From positions 45,357-109,356 of the forward strand of contig JAIEQI010000021.1 in NCBI GenBank assembly GCA_019747875.1: DNA of 64,000 bases. The letters are read 5' to 3'. This DNA comes from Candidatus Obscuribacterales bacterium (lineage in GTDB: Bacteria; Cyanobacteriota; Vampirovibrionia; Obscuribacterales; Obscuribacteraceae). The position numbers were made by a program, and so were the translations under genes. Within the stretch, counting starts at the first letter, position 1. Each line of letters opens with the position of its first letter. The notes under the pieces are model-generated. The model made no database searches. It had not been told where the DNA came from and saw nothing but the letters and a program-made list of their open reading frames with translations. Of the stretch, positions 25,746 through 33,481 are shown piece after piece.

Positions 25746-25813
25746 CTATTTGGGGTATTTTTTTATTGAGTCTGATTTTTGGGCAGTAATCTTTTGTGGC
25801 TAGGAGGGTGATG

Positions 25814-26347
25814 ATGGCTCTTAAGATGATACCGACTGGCCAGGAAGTGCTTGTTTCGCTGATCTCAATTGCGCTTTTGAGCGGATGTGCATCTAATGAT
25901 TCGGGCGAAGCGGTTGCTAAATCAGCTTTTGAGGCACTTAAGCGAAAGGACTGGAACGCATATAAGGAGTTGACCACGACGCCAGCATCTATTGCGTTGT
26001 CGGCAGATAAAGTGTCCCCGTTCAAAAAGCAGATGACTTATGTTGGTTCATCCATAAAAACGGAAGAAGAGGAGCGAATCAAATCCGTTTTCGATGCTTA
26101 TTGCCAAAACGATTGCTTGAAAGATGCCAGTATCGCCAGTGTTACCCAAAGCGATTCTTCATCCATGAAAATTCCATGGAGTCACAATGAATGTGTGATT
26201 CCTATTTATAGATACAAGATTGGAATTAATGGCAAGCTGAGCGAATCGATCTGTGTTGTGCCCGATTTCGTGGTAACGAAATGGAAGAACAAGTATTACC
26301 TGCTTTATCTCAAATTCGAGAATCAGGGGGATCAGTCAGGGCGATAG
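25814..26347 (+). CDS. putative lipoprotein, 177 residues
   Basis: The N-terminus is a lipoprotein signal: hydrophobic VLVSLISIALLSG with lipobox LLSGC, so the mature protein would begin at a lipid-modified Cys followed by ASNDSGEA. The rest is a small mixed helix/strand domain (KSAFEALKRKDWNAYKEL, later DFVVTKWKNKYYLLYLKF) resembling DUF4878/NTF2-like lipoproteins in outline, with five further cysteines. AGGAGG at 25802-25807 best fits the ATG at 25814; 25811 and the GTG at 25796 are alternatives. It lies between pilin-like copies 2 and 3 and the next gene begins about 80 bases on. Function is unknown. Confidence 0.65.
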   Translation: MALKMIPTGQEVLVSLISIALLSGCASNDSGEAVAKSAFEALKRKDWNAYKELTTTPASIALSADKVSPFKKQMTYVGSSIKTEEEERIKSVFDAYCQNDCLKDASIASVTQSDSSSMKIPWSHNECVIPIYRYKIGINGKLSESICVVPDFVVTKWKNKYYLLYLKFENQGDQSGR

Positions 26348-26426
26348 CCTGATGCGAAATGATTCTCAGATTTTTCTCAACTTCTTGCCATATTCTCTTT
26401 TCGAAAGTAGAAATGAGGGCGACTCA

Positions 26427-27083
26427 ATGAGTGAGCAAAGACGGGGCTGGCATGCAGAAACATGGAACTCGGGCAGTGGGCAAAACGCTGCTGCGCAAAC
26501 AAGGCTTCAGCAAGAGTTCATGGCTGGGCAAAATCCTCATGACAGATCGCATAGTTTTGGCTGGGGTCAACGGCAGGAGTCACTAAGACAGAAAGAGTTG
26601 CTGAAAGAGCTCGCCAATCGACCGGAGTATCATCGAGAATACCAACTACAGCCAAACGAATACATCGGTACTCCCCGATCAGATCGGATGCCTGAACCCG
26701 TTTATCAACGTCCGATTCCGAACCAGCTGCAGCGTCCATTTCGGCCCGCCCCCCAGCAGCCCATGGATCAAGCTGGACCTCATATCGGCCGGTTAGATAT
26801 CATCGATTCGAAAATTGATAGTCAAACTCGGACAGGACAAGTGGCCTCTGATCTTGCGTTTAATTGTGGGAAAGAAACACAAAATTATCTTGAGCAGGTC
26901 TTTCGATCGGAGGGACCTTATGCAGTGTGCAAACTGACTAGTGACATAAATCTTCTATTCCAAAAACAGCAAGTACCTCTGAAACTCATAAGCAGATTTG
27001 TCGCTCCAAGCGATTCTGGCCTAGTAATTGATCTGATAGACAATAGAACTGGACGCCCTCAACGTACTTTCTTTCTCCAATAG
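26427..27083 (+). CDS. hypothetical protein, Gln/Arg/Pro-rich
   Basis: The 218-residue product has no signal peptide or membrane helix. The first ~125 residues are polar and disordered-looking (rich in Gln, Arg, Asn, Pro). The last ~90 form a compact domain pattern with two cysteines (LAFNCGKETQ, YAVCKLTSDINLLFQKQ) and end in RTFFLQ. The ATG at 26427 has GAGGG seven bases upstream; the frame is open further to 26352. I do not recognise the family. It lies between pilin-like copies 2 and 3, so a shared role is possible but unproven. The 27084-27355 gap holds a weak TCCTGC/GCAGGA inverted repeat and the leader of copy 3. Confidence 0.55.
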   Translation: MSEQRRGWHAETWNSGSGQNAAAQTRLQQEFMAGQNPHDRSHSFGWGQRQESLRQKELLKELANRPEYHREYQLQPNEYIGTPRSDRMPEPVYQRPIPNQLQRPFRPAPQQPMDQAGPHIGRLDIIDSKIDSQTRTGQVASDLAFNCGKETQNYLEQVFRSEGPYAVCKLTSDINLLFQKQQVPLKLISRFVAPSDSGLVIDLIDNRTGRPQRTFFLQ

Positions 27084-27355
27084 AGATCCCGAGTCCTTAG
27101 GATCCTGCAGATCTGAAGGTCGCAGGAACAGCGCACTAGCCTTTGTTCTTAAGGAGCAATTTAGATAGAGACCCGTTATTGACCTGAATGTGAACCAATA
27201 CGGTCATTCTGTCTGGCTATTCTTTGAAGCATGGAACTAAGGGCTGTGAACTGGAAAACAAAACTCCATCTATTCTCAAGAGAATTTCAGAACTGCTCAC
27301 TATTATGACTATATTCGGTAATTAACCGAGACACCACCACCAAGGAGAACGAACT

Positions 27356-27865
27356 ATGCGCTTTACTAATATGATTTCTAAATCACTGCTTGCCGCTACA
27401 GCGATCACAGCCTTAGCCCTGCCGGCATTCGCGCAAGATGCGTTCGACTCCACCGCCGCCACTGGTAACCAAACCAACAATACAGGCAATTACACAGGGG
27501 CTCAATCTCAACAAGGAAATGCCGGGTCTGCTCCGATGTTGCAGGGCGCGACCAACGGAACCATTGGACCACAAGGCGGCGACGCTACTGTTATCCAGGG
27601 GGTCAACACTGCCGGCACCGTTCGTGTAAATAACCTTGCTAACCTGGAAGCTTTGCTCAACATTATCGCGAATGGTATGGAAATTCTCGGAATCGCCTGG
27701 GGCGGTCCAACAATGATCATGGGCTTCATGCATATGGCAGCTGGAACACAGGACGCTATGAAGCGCGTACTCTGGGGCGCCGCCGGTGTAACTGGCGGAT
27801 TAGCCACACCTGGTTGTATCAACTGGTTGGTTGCATCCGCTCGCGATGCCAACCTCTTCAGCTAA
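27356..27865 (+). CDS. small secreted two-helix protein, VirB2/TrbC pilin-like (copy 3)
   Basis: This third copy has 169 residues. The signal peptide ends LPAFAQ, the polar segment differs from copy 2 mainly at QQGNAGS against QQGGYAS, and the two helices and C-terminus (CINWLVASARDANLFS) are the same as in copy 2. AAGGAG precedes the ATG and a strong terminator follows at 27937. Each of the three copies has its own ribosome binding site and terminator signal, so they are separate transcription units rather than one operon. Confidence 0.65.
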   Translation: MRFTNMISKSLLAATAITALALPAFAQDAFDSTAATGNQTNNTGNYTGAQSQQGNAGSAPMLQGATNGTIGPQGGDATVIQGVNTAGTVRVNNLANLEALLNIIANGMEILGIAWGGPTMIMGFMHMAAGTQDAMKRVLWGAAGVTGGLATPGCINWLVASARDANLFS

Positions 27866-27936
27866 ACAAGCTTAGCGGCGTCCAGTCCGAGAATTCGGTC
27901 TGCCGCGGATAAATATACCTGAACGGAGATAAAGAT

Positions 27937-27971
27937 AAGGTCGCCTTTAACCCAGGGCGACCTTGCCTTTT
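27937..27971 (+). terminator. intrinsic terminator after pilin-like copy 3
   Basis: AAGGTCGCC (27937-27945) pairs with GGCGACCTT (27956-27964), followed by GCCTTTTTG. This is the strongest terminator in the cluster. Confidence 0.85.
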
Positions 27972-28064
27972 TGAATTGCGGCGTGTGAGCACTCAATAGC
28001 CATGAAAGTCGGGATCATCTTGGTCTCTTTGGCGGGTATAGAGTGTGAAGCAGGGGGGCAATCG

Positions 28065-29369
28065 ATGTCGATCAGTTTCATTCGTAATATGTCTGTATTC
28101 TCTTTGCTGATCTTCACTTGCGTTTATGCATCTGCTCCCGTTCTAGGGCAATCAAGTCGCAGTGGTGTTTGGGACGCCAACGCCAATTCTAGCGGTGGAT
28201 CCAATGCAAACCCGCAGCAGAATCAAGGCGCATCACGTACTGGATCCACATTGCCTACTAGCAGAACTGCTTATCCTCAATACGGATCCAAAAGCTATGG
28301 AAGAACGGCTAGTTACCAGCAAGACCCGTCATATAGAAGCAGATATCCTCAGGCATATTCACAGAGGTACCCTGCTGCTTATCCACAAGGTCGTGCCTCT
28401 TCTGGGATGCCGGCTCAAGCCAGCTCACAGGCGGTCCCGGCTAAGGCTGCAGCTGCCACTCATACTCAGAATTACAAAGATGCCATCGCAAGCGGTGGCA
28501 TGCGCAGAACCTTCACTGTACACGTTCCAAAATCTTATGATGGTTCCAGACCTGTTCCCTTGGTTCTGGCGTTTCATGGTTTGGGTATGAATGGCGTTGC
28601 CATGGAGGGACTGAGCCTCATGGACATTACGGCTGAACGCAATGGCTTCATTGTTGTATATCCTGATGGCGTTGGTGCGCGCTGGAATGACGGTAGTGCT
28701 CGTGGAAGCAATGGGATGGATGACGTCGGTTTTGTTTCCGATCTTTTAAATCACTTGCAGAGGCAATACAAAATTGATCCGCGGCATATTCATGCTTGTG
28801 GAATTTCCAATGGAGGATACTTCACTCAGCGACTGGGATGCGAAATGGCTGATCGCATCGCATCGATCGGCGTCATATCGGCAACGATTACATCAGCGGT
28901 TTGCTCGTCTTGTCACCCTCGCAGGAGTATGCCCGTCGTTTTATTCTTAGGAACAGAAGACCCTCTAGTTCCTAGAGAAGGGGAGAGTAAGGAGCTTGGG
29001 AAACTAGGTGAGGCTCTGGGAATTCCCGGTGTAGGCGGAGCAGCGATCAGCTCTACCATGGCAAAGGTTGGCGGGCTCTATACTGCCAACGAAACTGCTG
29101 AATTTTGGGCAAGAATCAATAATTGCGGCTCGCACCCACGAGAGGATCGTATGTCAGATCGCAGCCCGCGTGACGGCTGCCAGGTAACCCGCGAAACCTA
29201 TGGAGGAGGAAGTGGTGGTAGCGAAGTCGTTGTCTACACCGTGCATGGTGGCGGTCATAATTGGCCAGGAGGTTCCGGTGCAGTGGCCCAGGATGTTTTG
29301 GGTGTAACCACCTACGATATCAGCGCCAGCGACATTTGTTGGGAGTTCTTTCGCAACCACGGACGTTAG
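28065..29369 (+). CDS. secreted PHB-depolymerase/feruloyl-esterase-like alpha/beta hydrolase (LpqC family)
   Basis: The 434-residue exported esterase has a signal peptide (1-28), a disordered Ser/Tyr/Pro/Gln-rich stretch (about 30-130), and then the hydrolase domain. The catalytic set is visible: Ser248 in GISNGG, Asp299 in GTEDP and His398 in GGGHNWPGG. WNDGSARGSNGMDDVGF is the family's usual segment before the nucleophile. Such enzymes cleave polyester storage polymers or phenolic and acetyl esters of plant polysaccharide; the substrate is open. AGGGGGG at 28052-28058 supports the ATG at 28065. The last 98 bases of this gene are repeated at 31429-31526 as part of a tandem duplication. Confidence 0.85.
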   Translation: MSISFIRNMSVFSLLIFTCVYASAPVLGQSSRSGVWDANANSSGGSNANPQQNQGASRTGSTLPTSRTAYPQYGSKSYGRTASYQQDPSYRSRYPQAYSQRYPAAYPQGRASSGMPAQASSQAVPAKAAAATHTQNYKDAIASGGMRRTFTVHVPKSYDGSRPVPLVLAFHGLGMNGVAMEGLSLMDITAERNGFIVVYPDGVGARWNDGSARGSNGMDDVGFVSDLLNHLQRQYKIDPRHIHACGISNGGYFTQRLGCEMADRIASIGVISATITSAVCSSCHPRRSMPVVLFLGTEDPLVPREGESKELGKLGEALGIPGVGGAAISSTMAKVGGLYTANETAEFWARINNCGSHPREDRMSDRSPRDGCQVTRETYGGGSGGSEVVVYTVHGGGHNWPGGSGAVAQDVLGVTTYDISASDICWEFFRNHGR

Positions 29370-29422
29370 TTGAACCGGCTAAGCATCTGGGTGCTTGTTT
29401 AGATGATTGTTCGGCATTCTGA

Positions 29423-31354
29423 CTATTTTATGTAAAGATGAAGGTTTGTTTTTGGATCTTCGATTGGTTTAGCAGTGGTCAGTTTCCACTTCTCCGTTTT
29501 TCGAAGTTCCGTAATGCGGTTTTGCATTTTGTTTCCTTCTTCGATCCTCCCTTGTTGTATCAATAGTTCGGCAACAGATTGCATCGTAGATAGAGCATCC
29601 ACGCCCTCCGCGGGACCACTACTGCCATCTTGCAGATTGAATAGCCGTTCAACAAGCGGAAGAGCTTTATCCGGTTCATTAATACTTAGATAAAGGTAGG
29701 AGAGCTCATCCAGGCAGCCTTCCAGACCGTATTGCCCCTTACTGGAATCGCCATGCATGTCTCTAATTGCTATTGCTCGCAAAAGATAGGGTATCGCTTC
29801 AGTGTATCGCCCGCTAATGCAATAAGTACTTCCTATCTCTTGGATAGGTGTCGAAAGAGAAAGATGATCTGGACCTTTAGTCTTCTCCTCTAGAAGGAGC
29901 GCGTTCTTAAAGAAATGATCTGCTTCCTTATGATTTCCCATTTGAAAATGGACATTCCCAAGTCGGCGCATAGTGCCTAGCAGCTCTGGATGATCGGGTT
30001 CGTTAGGATGAAACTGCGTTAGCATTTCGTAGAGTTGTGTGAGCGCCTCGAGTTCCGAATCCCAGTTTTTTTGCCTGTGATAAATAAGGGCGCGGACTGA
30101 CTCAACGTCCAGACCGCAATTAGAACCTTTGTGTTCGGCACAATATTCGGAAGCTTTTTTTACATATTCCGTTGCCTTGCCTAGATTGCCTAGCTTTAAT
30201 TCACAACGAGCCATGTTGCATAAAAGGCTTGGTATTTTCTGATTGTTTAGCAAATTGTGCTTTTCCGCGAAAGCTAAGCTCCTACTCAATACTCTTATAG
30301 CGAGTTCCAGCTGTTCTTTCTTTATTAACGCATCTGTCAAATCTCGAATATTGCGAAAAAACCAGCTTGAATCGCCTTCAGCTTTCTCACCGATATTAGT
30401 GCTTTCTTCAATGCAATTTTTCAGGGTTTCGGCCTCTTGGGGCTTTCCGCAGATTGCAATGGCAAGTTGAAATTTGTAATCTGCTAGTTGTTTTGAATCG
30501 TTGAAACCCAATTTTTCGCCCAACTCCAACCCTTCTTTGCATATTCTTTCAGCTTCGCTAAAGCGATCATTTCCATTCAAGTAAATTGCGAATGAAATCA
30601 TCGTGTTGAGGATGTTTCTTCGTTCTGGAATTGAGAGGCGTTTGAAATAATCGATTGAATCTCTGAACGATTTTTCAGCTTGCTCCATCTTTCCTTCCAT
30701 GACCATGCAAAGTCCAAGTTCATGTGATCGTTCGGCCATCTCATAGATAATTACTTGTTCTTCTTTTGAAAGAGCAACTATCGACGAGTTGAGATACAGG
30801 TCTGACTCTAAATACTTAGATTGATGGCGTAGACTAGTACCAAGCACTCCGTAATATTGGCCCCAGGCTGAAGAGTCTGAACAGTGTGCTTTGCCAAGAT
30901 AATCGAGAGCGATCCGACTACATTTTTCTGCCGCTGCGAATTCTTCCGCTTTTATCAAACACCTAGCTTCATTTAGATTAGCATCAGCAGCCGCATACCA
31001 ATTTTTAGTATTCTTGTAGTGCCTTGCTACTATATCAAAGAGCCTGGCCGCTTCAGGGTAGTTTCCGTTGGTTGCTGCGGCTTTGGCGCCTTCAAGTTTT
31101 GGATGTGGTTTGATTGAGGCGGAAAAGTGTGCCTTCGGTAATTTTGATTTTCCTGGCTTCTTTGGTTTAACTGTTTTCTTGTCTATCTCTCCGCTATTGA
31201 TCGATTCTGCCTCAGGCTGAAGCGCGAAAGAACAATTCGCATTGGCGAGAAGGATACCGGCCAATATAATGATATAGAGTAATGGAAATCTGCGAGAAAT
31301 GTTCATTGCCCAAAAGTTCTTAGTATCGGAGTCGTTTTTGTCTGATGATCTCAT
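29423..31354 (-). CDS. exported TPR protein, tandem-duplicate copy A
   Basis: The product of about 643 residues starts at the ATG at 31354, the position matching the start of copy B, and reads MRSSDKNDSDTKNFWAMNIS. A hydrophobic signal (PLLYIIILAGILLANANCSFA) and a Lys/Pro-rich stretch lead into about twelve TPR units (ARLFDIVARHYKNTKNWYAAADANLNEA and onward). It contains only protein-binding repeats and no enzyme motif. It converges on the esterase gene, with 53 bases between stops. Its paralogue at 31565 shares layout throughout, and both arose with the tandem duplication described for this region. Confidence 0.75.
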   Translation of the reverse strand: MRSSDKNDSDTKNFWAMNISRRFPLLYIIILAGILLANANCSFALQPEAESINSGEIDKKTVKPKKPGKSKLPKAHFSASIKPHPKLEGAKAAATNGNYPEAARLFDIVARHYKNTKNWYAAADANLNEARCLIKAEEFAAAEKCSRIALDYLGKAHCSDSSAWGQYYGVLGTSLRHQSKYLESDLYLNSSIVALSKEEQVIIYEMAERSHELGLCMVMEGKMEQAEKSFRDSIDYFKRLSIPERRNILNTMISFAIYLNGNDRFSEAERICKEGLELGEKLGFNDSKQLADYKFQLAIAICGKPQEAETLKNCIEESTNIGEKAEGDSSWFFRNIRDLTDALIKKEQLELAIRVLSRSLAFAEKHNLLNNQKIPSLLCNMARCELKLGNLGKATEYVKKASEYCAEHKGSNCGLDVESVRALIYHRQKNWDSELEALTQLYEMLTQFHPNEPDHPELLGTMRRLGNVHFQMGNHKEADHFFKNALLLEEKTKGPDHLSLSTPIQEIGSTYCISGRYTEAIPYLLRAIAIRDMHGDSSKGQYGLEGCLDELSYLYLSINEPDKALPLVERLFNLQDGSSGPAEGVDALSTMQSVAELLIQQGRIEEGNKMQNRITELRKTEKWKLTTAKPIEDPKTNLHLYIK

Positions 31355-31412
31355 TTTGCCCACGTTGGAAACCGGTACCATTAGGAATTCTACCGTAATG
31401 GAGTGGCCAATC
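31320..31412 (-). pseudogene. duplicated 3' end of the TonB-like gene
   Basis: The frame reads WPLHYGRIPNGTGFQRGQ then NEIIRQ, which aligns with WALNYGNIREGVNYQNGQ then DEFIRR at the end of the intact gene stopping at 33462. No start or body is present. As in the intact arrangement, the start of the neighbouring TPR gene (31354) lies inside this end. Confidence 0.7.
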
Positions 31413-31428
31413 AAATGTTGTCGTTGAA

Positions 31429-31526
31429 GTTCCGGTGCAGTGGCTCAGGATGTTTTGGGTGTAACCACCGACGATATCAGCGCCAGCGACATTTATTGGG
31501 AGTTCTTTCGCAATCATGGTCGTTAA
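31429..31526 (+). pseudogene. duplicated 3' end of the esterase gene
   Basis: These 98 bases match the end of the esterase gene (29272-29369) at all but a few positions and translate to GSGAVAQDVLGVTTDDI, SASDIYWEFFRNHGR and stop. They carry no catalytic residues or start codon. They mark the left border of the second duplication unit. Confidence 0.85.
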
Positions 31527-31564
31527 CTGGAGAGCAGGATGACAGCAAGATCTTGGGTTAGCCT

Positions 31565-33481
31565 TTATTTCGGCATGTATAACAATAAGTCATTCTTGAG
31601 CATTTCGGTAAGGTCGATTTTTTTGTCTACCCTCTCTTTCCATTTCTCTGTTTTTCTCAATTGGCTCACGCGCTGAAGCAGCTTGTTTCCTTCTTCTATT
31701 TGTTGCGTTTCGATAAATGAGCCGGCTAGAAAAAACAAAGTGTTGACAGCGTCTACACCTTCGGAAGCGCCCTTGCCATTGCTTTGAAGTTCGAACAAGC
31801 GTTCCGCTACGCCCCTGGCCTTTTCTGGCTCTTTCATTGCTATATAACAATAACAGAGTTCTTCTAAGCAACCTTCCAGCCCATACTTACCTTTGCTAAG
31901 ATCGCCGTGCAGATCACGGATCGCGATAGCGCGAATGAAATATGGAACGGACTGGTTGTATTTGCCTGTTACGCAATATGTGGTGCCAATCTCCTGCAAA
32001 GATTCTGCAAGGGACAGATCGTCAACGCCCTTTTTCTTCTCCCTGATCTCAAGTGTCTTCTGAAAGTAGCGATCAGCTTCGTCAAACTTTCCGATTTTGA
32101 AAAGCACTAATGCTAATCGATGCATTGTGTTGACTATCTCAGAGTGTTCTGGATCTGAAAAGTAATCATTTTGAATTTTGTAAAGTTGGTTCAGAGTACT
32201 CAATTCAGAATGCCAATTCTCTTGTTTGTGGTAGACAGTTGATAAGGTTGACATAACATTCATTGTGCAAATAGGCGAAGCATTTTTTTTCGCGCAGATT
32301 TCGGATGCTTCAGTTATGCAGCTCAGTGCTGCATCTAAGTTGCCTGTCGCCATCTCGTATCGAGCTTTGTCTCGGAGTAGAACAGCAAAGTTTATGTCCG
32401 CAAGATCTCGTTTTCGAGCTAAATCAATACCTTTCTGTATCGCGTCTTTAGCCAGTTGAAATTTGTCTACCGCCAATACTGCGTCTGCCCATGAATGACA
32501 TAGGTCCAAATACAAATTTGTGTCGATTTCCTCTCGATCGCAGAGTGCCAGTGCTTCCTTAATACAGATGTTCATTCTGCTAATCTTGCTCTCTTGTCCT
32601 ATGAGTGAAATGGCCAATTGGCAGTCAAGCTGGACGCGCTGTTCCAAGCTCTCGAATCCGACTTCGTTGCCAAACTTAAGCCCATCCATAGAGACACTCT
32701 CGGCTTCTGTTTTGCGCCCTTCGCTATTTAAATAGGTTGCCAAAAAAATATAAGGATTTGCAAGAAGCCTACGTTGGGAAAGTGGTAATCGCCGAAAATG
32801 AGTAATTGCATTGTGCAATGCTACCTCATTTTCCTTATACTTACCTTGTCCAACCAAGCTAGTAGCCAATTTTGTCTCTTGATCTACTAAGTAAAAATCA
32901 CTGATTTGCGAGGAGGTAGATAGTTCTAAGATAGCTTGCTTACCAACAGATTCTGCTTCCATTGTCTTTGATTGTTCAAGTAAGCAAGATGCAAGAAGCC
33001 CAAGGTGCTGTCCACGAATTAAAGGATTTGTACATTTTGCCTTGACTAACATATCTATGCTACGTCGGATGCAGTGTTCAGCTGTTTTCCAATCTTTTAA
33101 GTGCTTATGACATTCTGTCTCGGAGAGCAGGTAGGACGCGGCTGCGAACCAATTATTTTTATGCAAAGATTGATCTACTAGTTTCGAATAAAGTTTCGCG
33201 GCTGCTGCATAATTCTTCCCGTCATATGCTAATGCGGCTTGTATTGCTAAGTCTTTGTTTTGAGGTCCGACTGGTCCAGTTTTAATAGGCTTATTGGGAT
33301 ACGATTTTTTCGAACCGTTGATCTGCGTTATTGCAGGAGGCTCGGCCGCCAAAGCAACGCAGTTGAACACATTAGGGCAATTCAAAATAACCAAGTTTGT
33401 TAGTGCGGCTTGCAAAAAAAGGCAGGCACGAAAATTGATCGGTTTAGCCTCGCTGCTTCTGTTATCGTCTGATGAATTCAT
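31565..33481 (-). CDS. exported TPR protein, tandem-duplicate copy B
   Basis: The 638-residue product begins MNSSDDNRSSEAKP, like copy A, then has a hydrophobic stretch (FLQAALTNLVILNCPNVFNCVALAA) and about twelve TPR units, several with kinesin-light-chain-like 42-residue spacing (DEADRYFQKTLEIREKKKG). Its ATG at 33481 lies inside the last codons of the upstream gene, which ends at 33462, a 20-base overlap that implies translational coupling with the TonB-like protein. Function is unknown; the coupling suggests the two proteins act together. Confidence 0.78.
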   Translation of the reverse strand: MNSSDDNRSSEAKPINFRACLFLQAALTNLVILNCPNVFNCVALAAEPPAITQINGSKKSYPNKPIKTGPVGPQNKDLAIQAALAYDGKNYAAAAKLYSKLVDQSLHKNNWFAAASYLLSETECHKHLKDWKTAEHCIRRSIDMLVKAKCTNPLIRGQHLGLLASCLLEQSKTMEAESVGKQAILELSTSSQISDFYLVDQETKLATSLVGQGKYKENEVALHNAITHFRRLPLSQRRLLANPYIFLATYLNSEGRKTEAESVSMDGLKFGNEVGFESLEQRVQLDCQLAISLIGQESKISRMNICIKEALALCDREEIDTNLYLDLCHSWADAVLAVDKFQLAKDAIQKGIDLARKRDLADINFAVLLRDKARYEMATGNLDAALSCITEASEICAKKNASPICTMNVMSTLSTVYHKQENWHSELSTLNQLYKIQNDYFSDPEHSEIVNTMHRLALVLFKIGKFDEADRYFQKTLEIREKKKGVDDLSLAESLQEIGTTYCVTGKYNQSVPYFIRAIAIRDLHGDLSKGKYGLEGCLEELCYCYIAMKEPEKARGVAERLFELQSNGKGASEGVDAVNTLFFLAGSFIETQQIEEGNKLLQRVSQLRKTEKWKERVDKKIDLTEMLKNDLLLYMPK

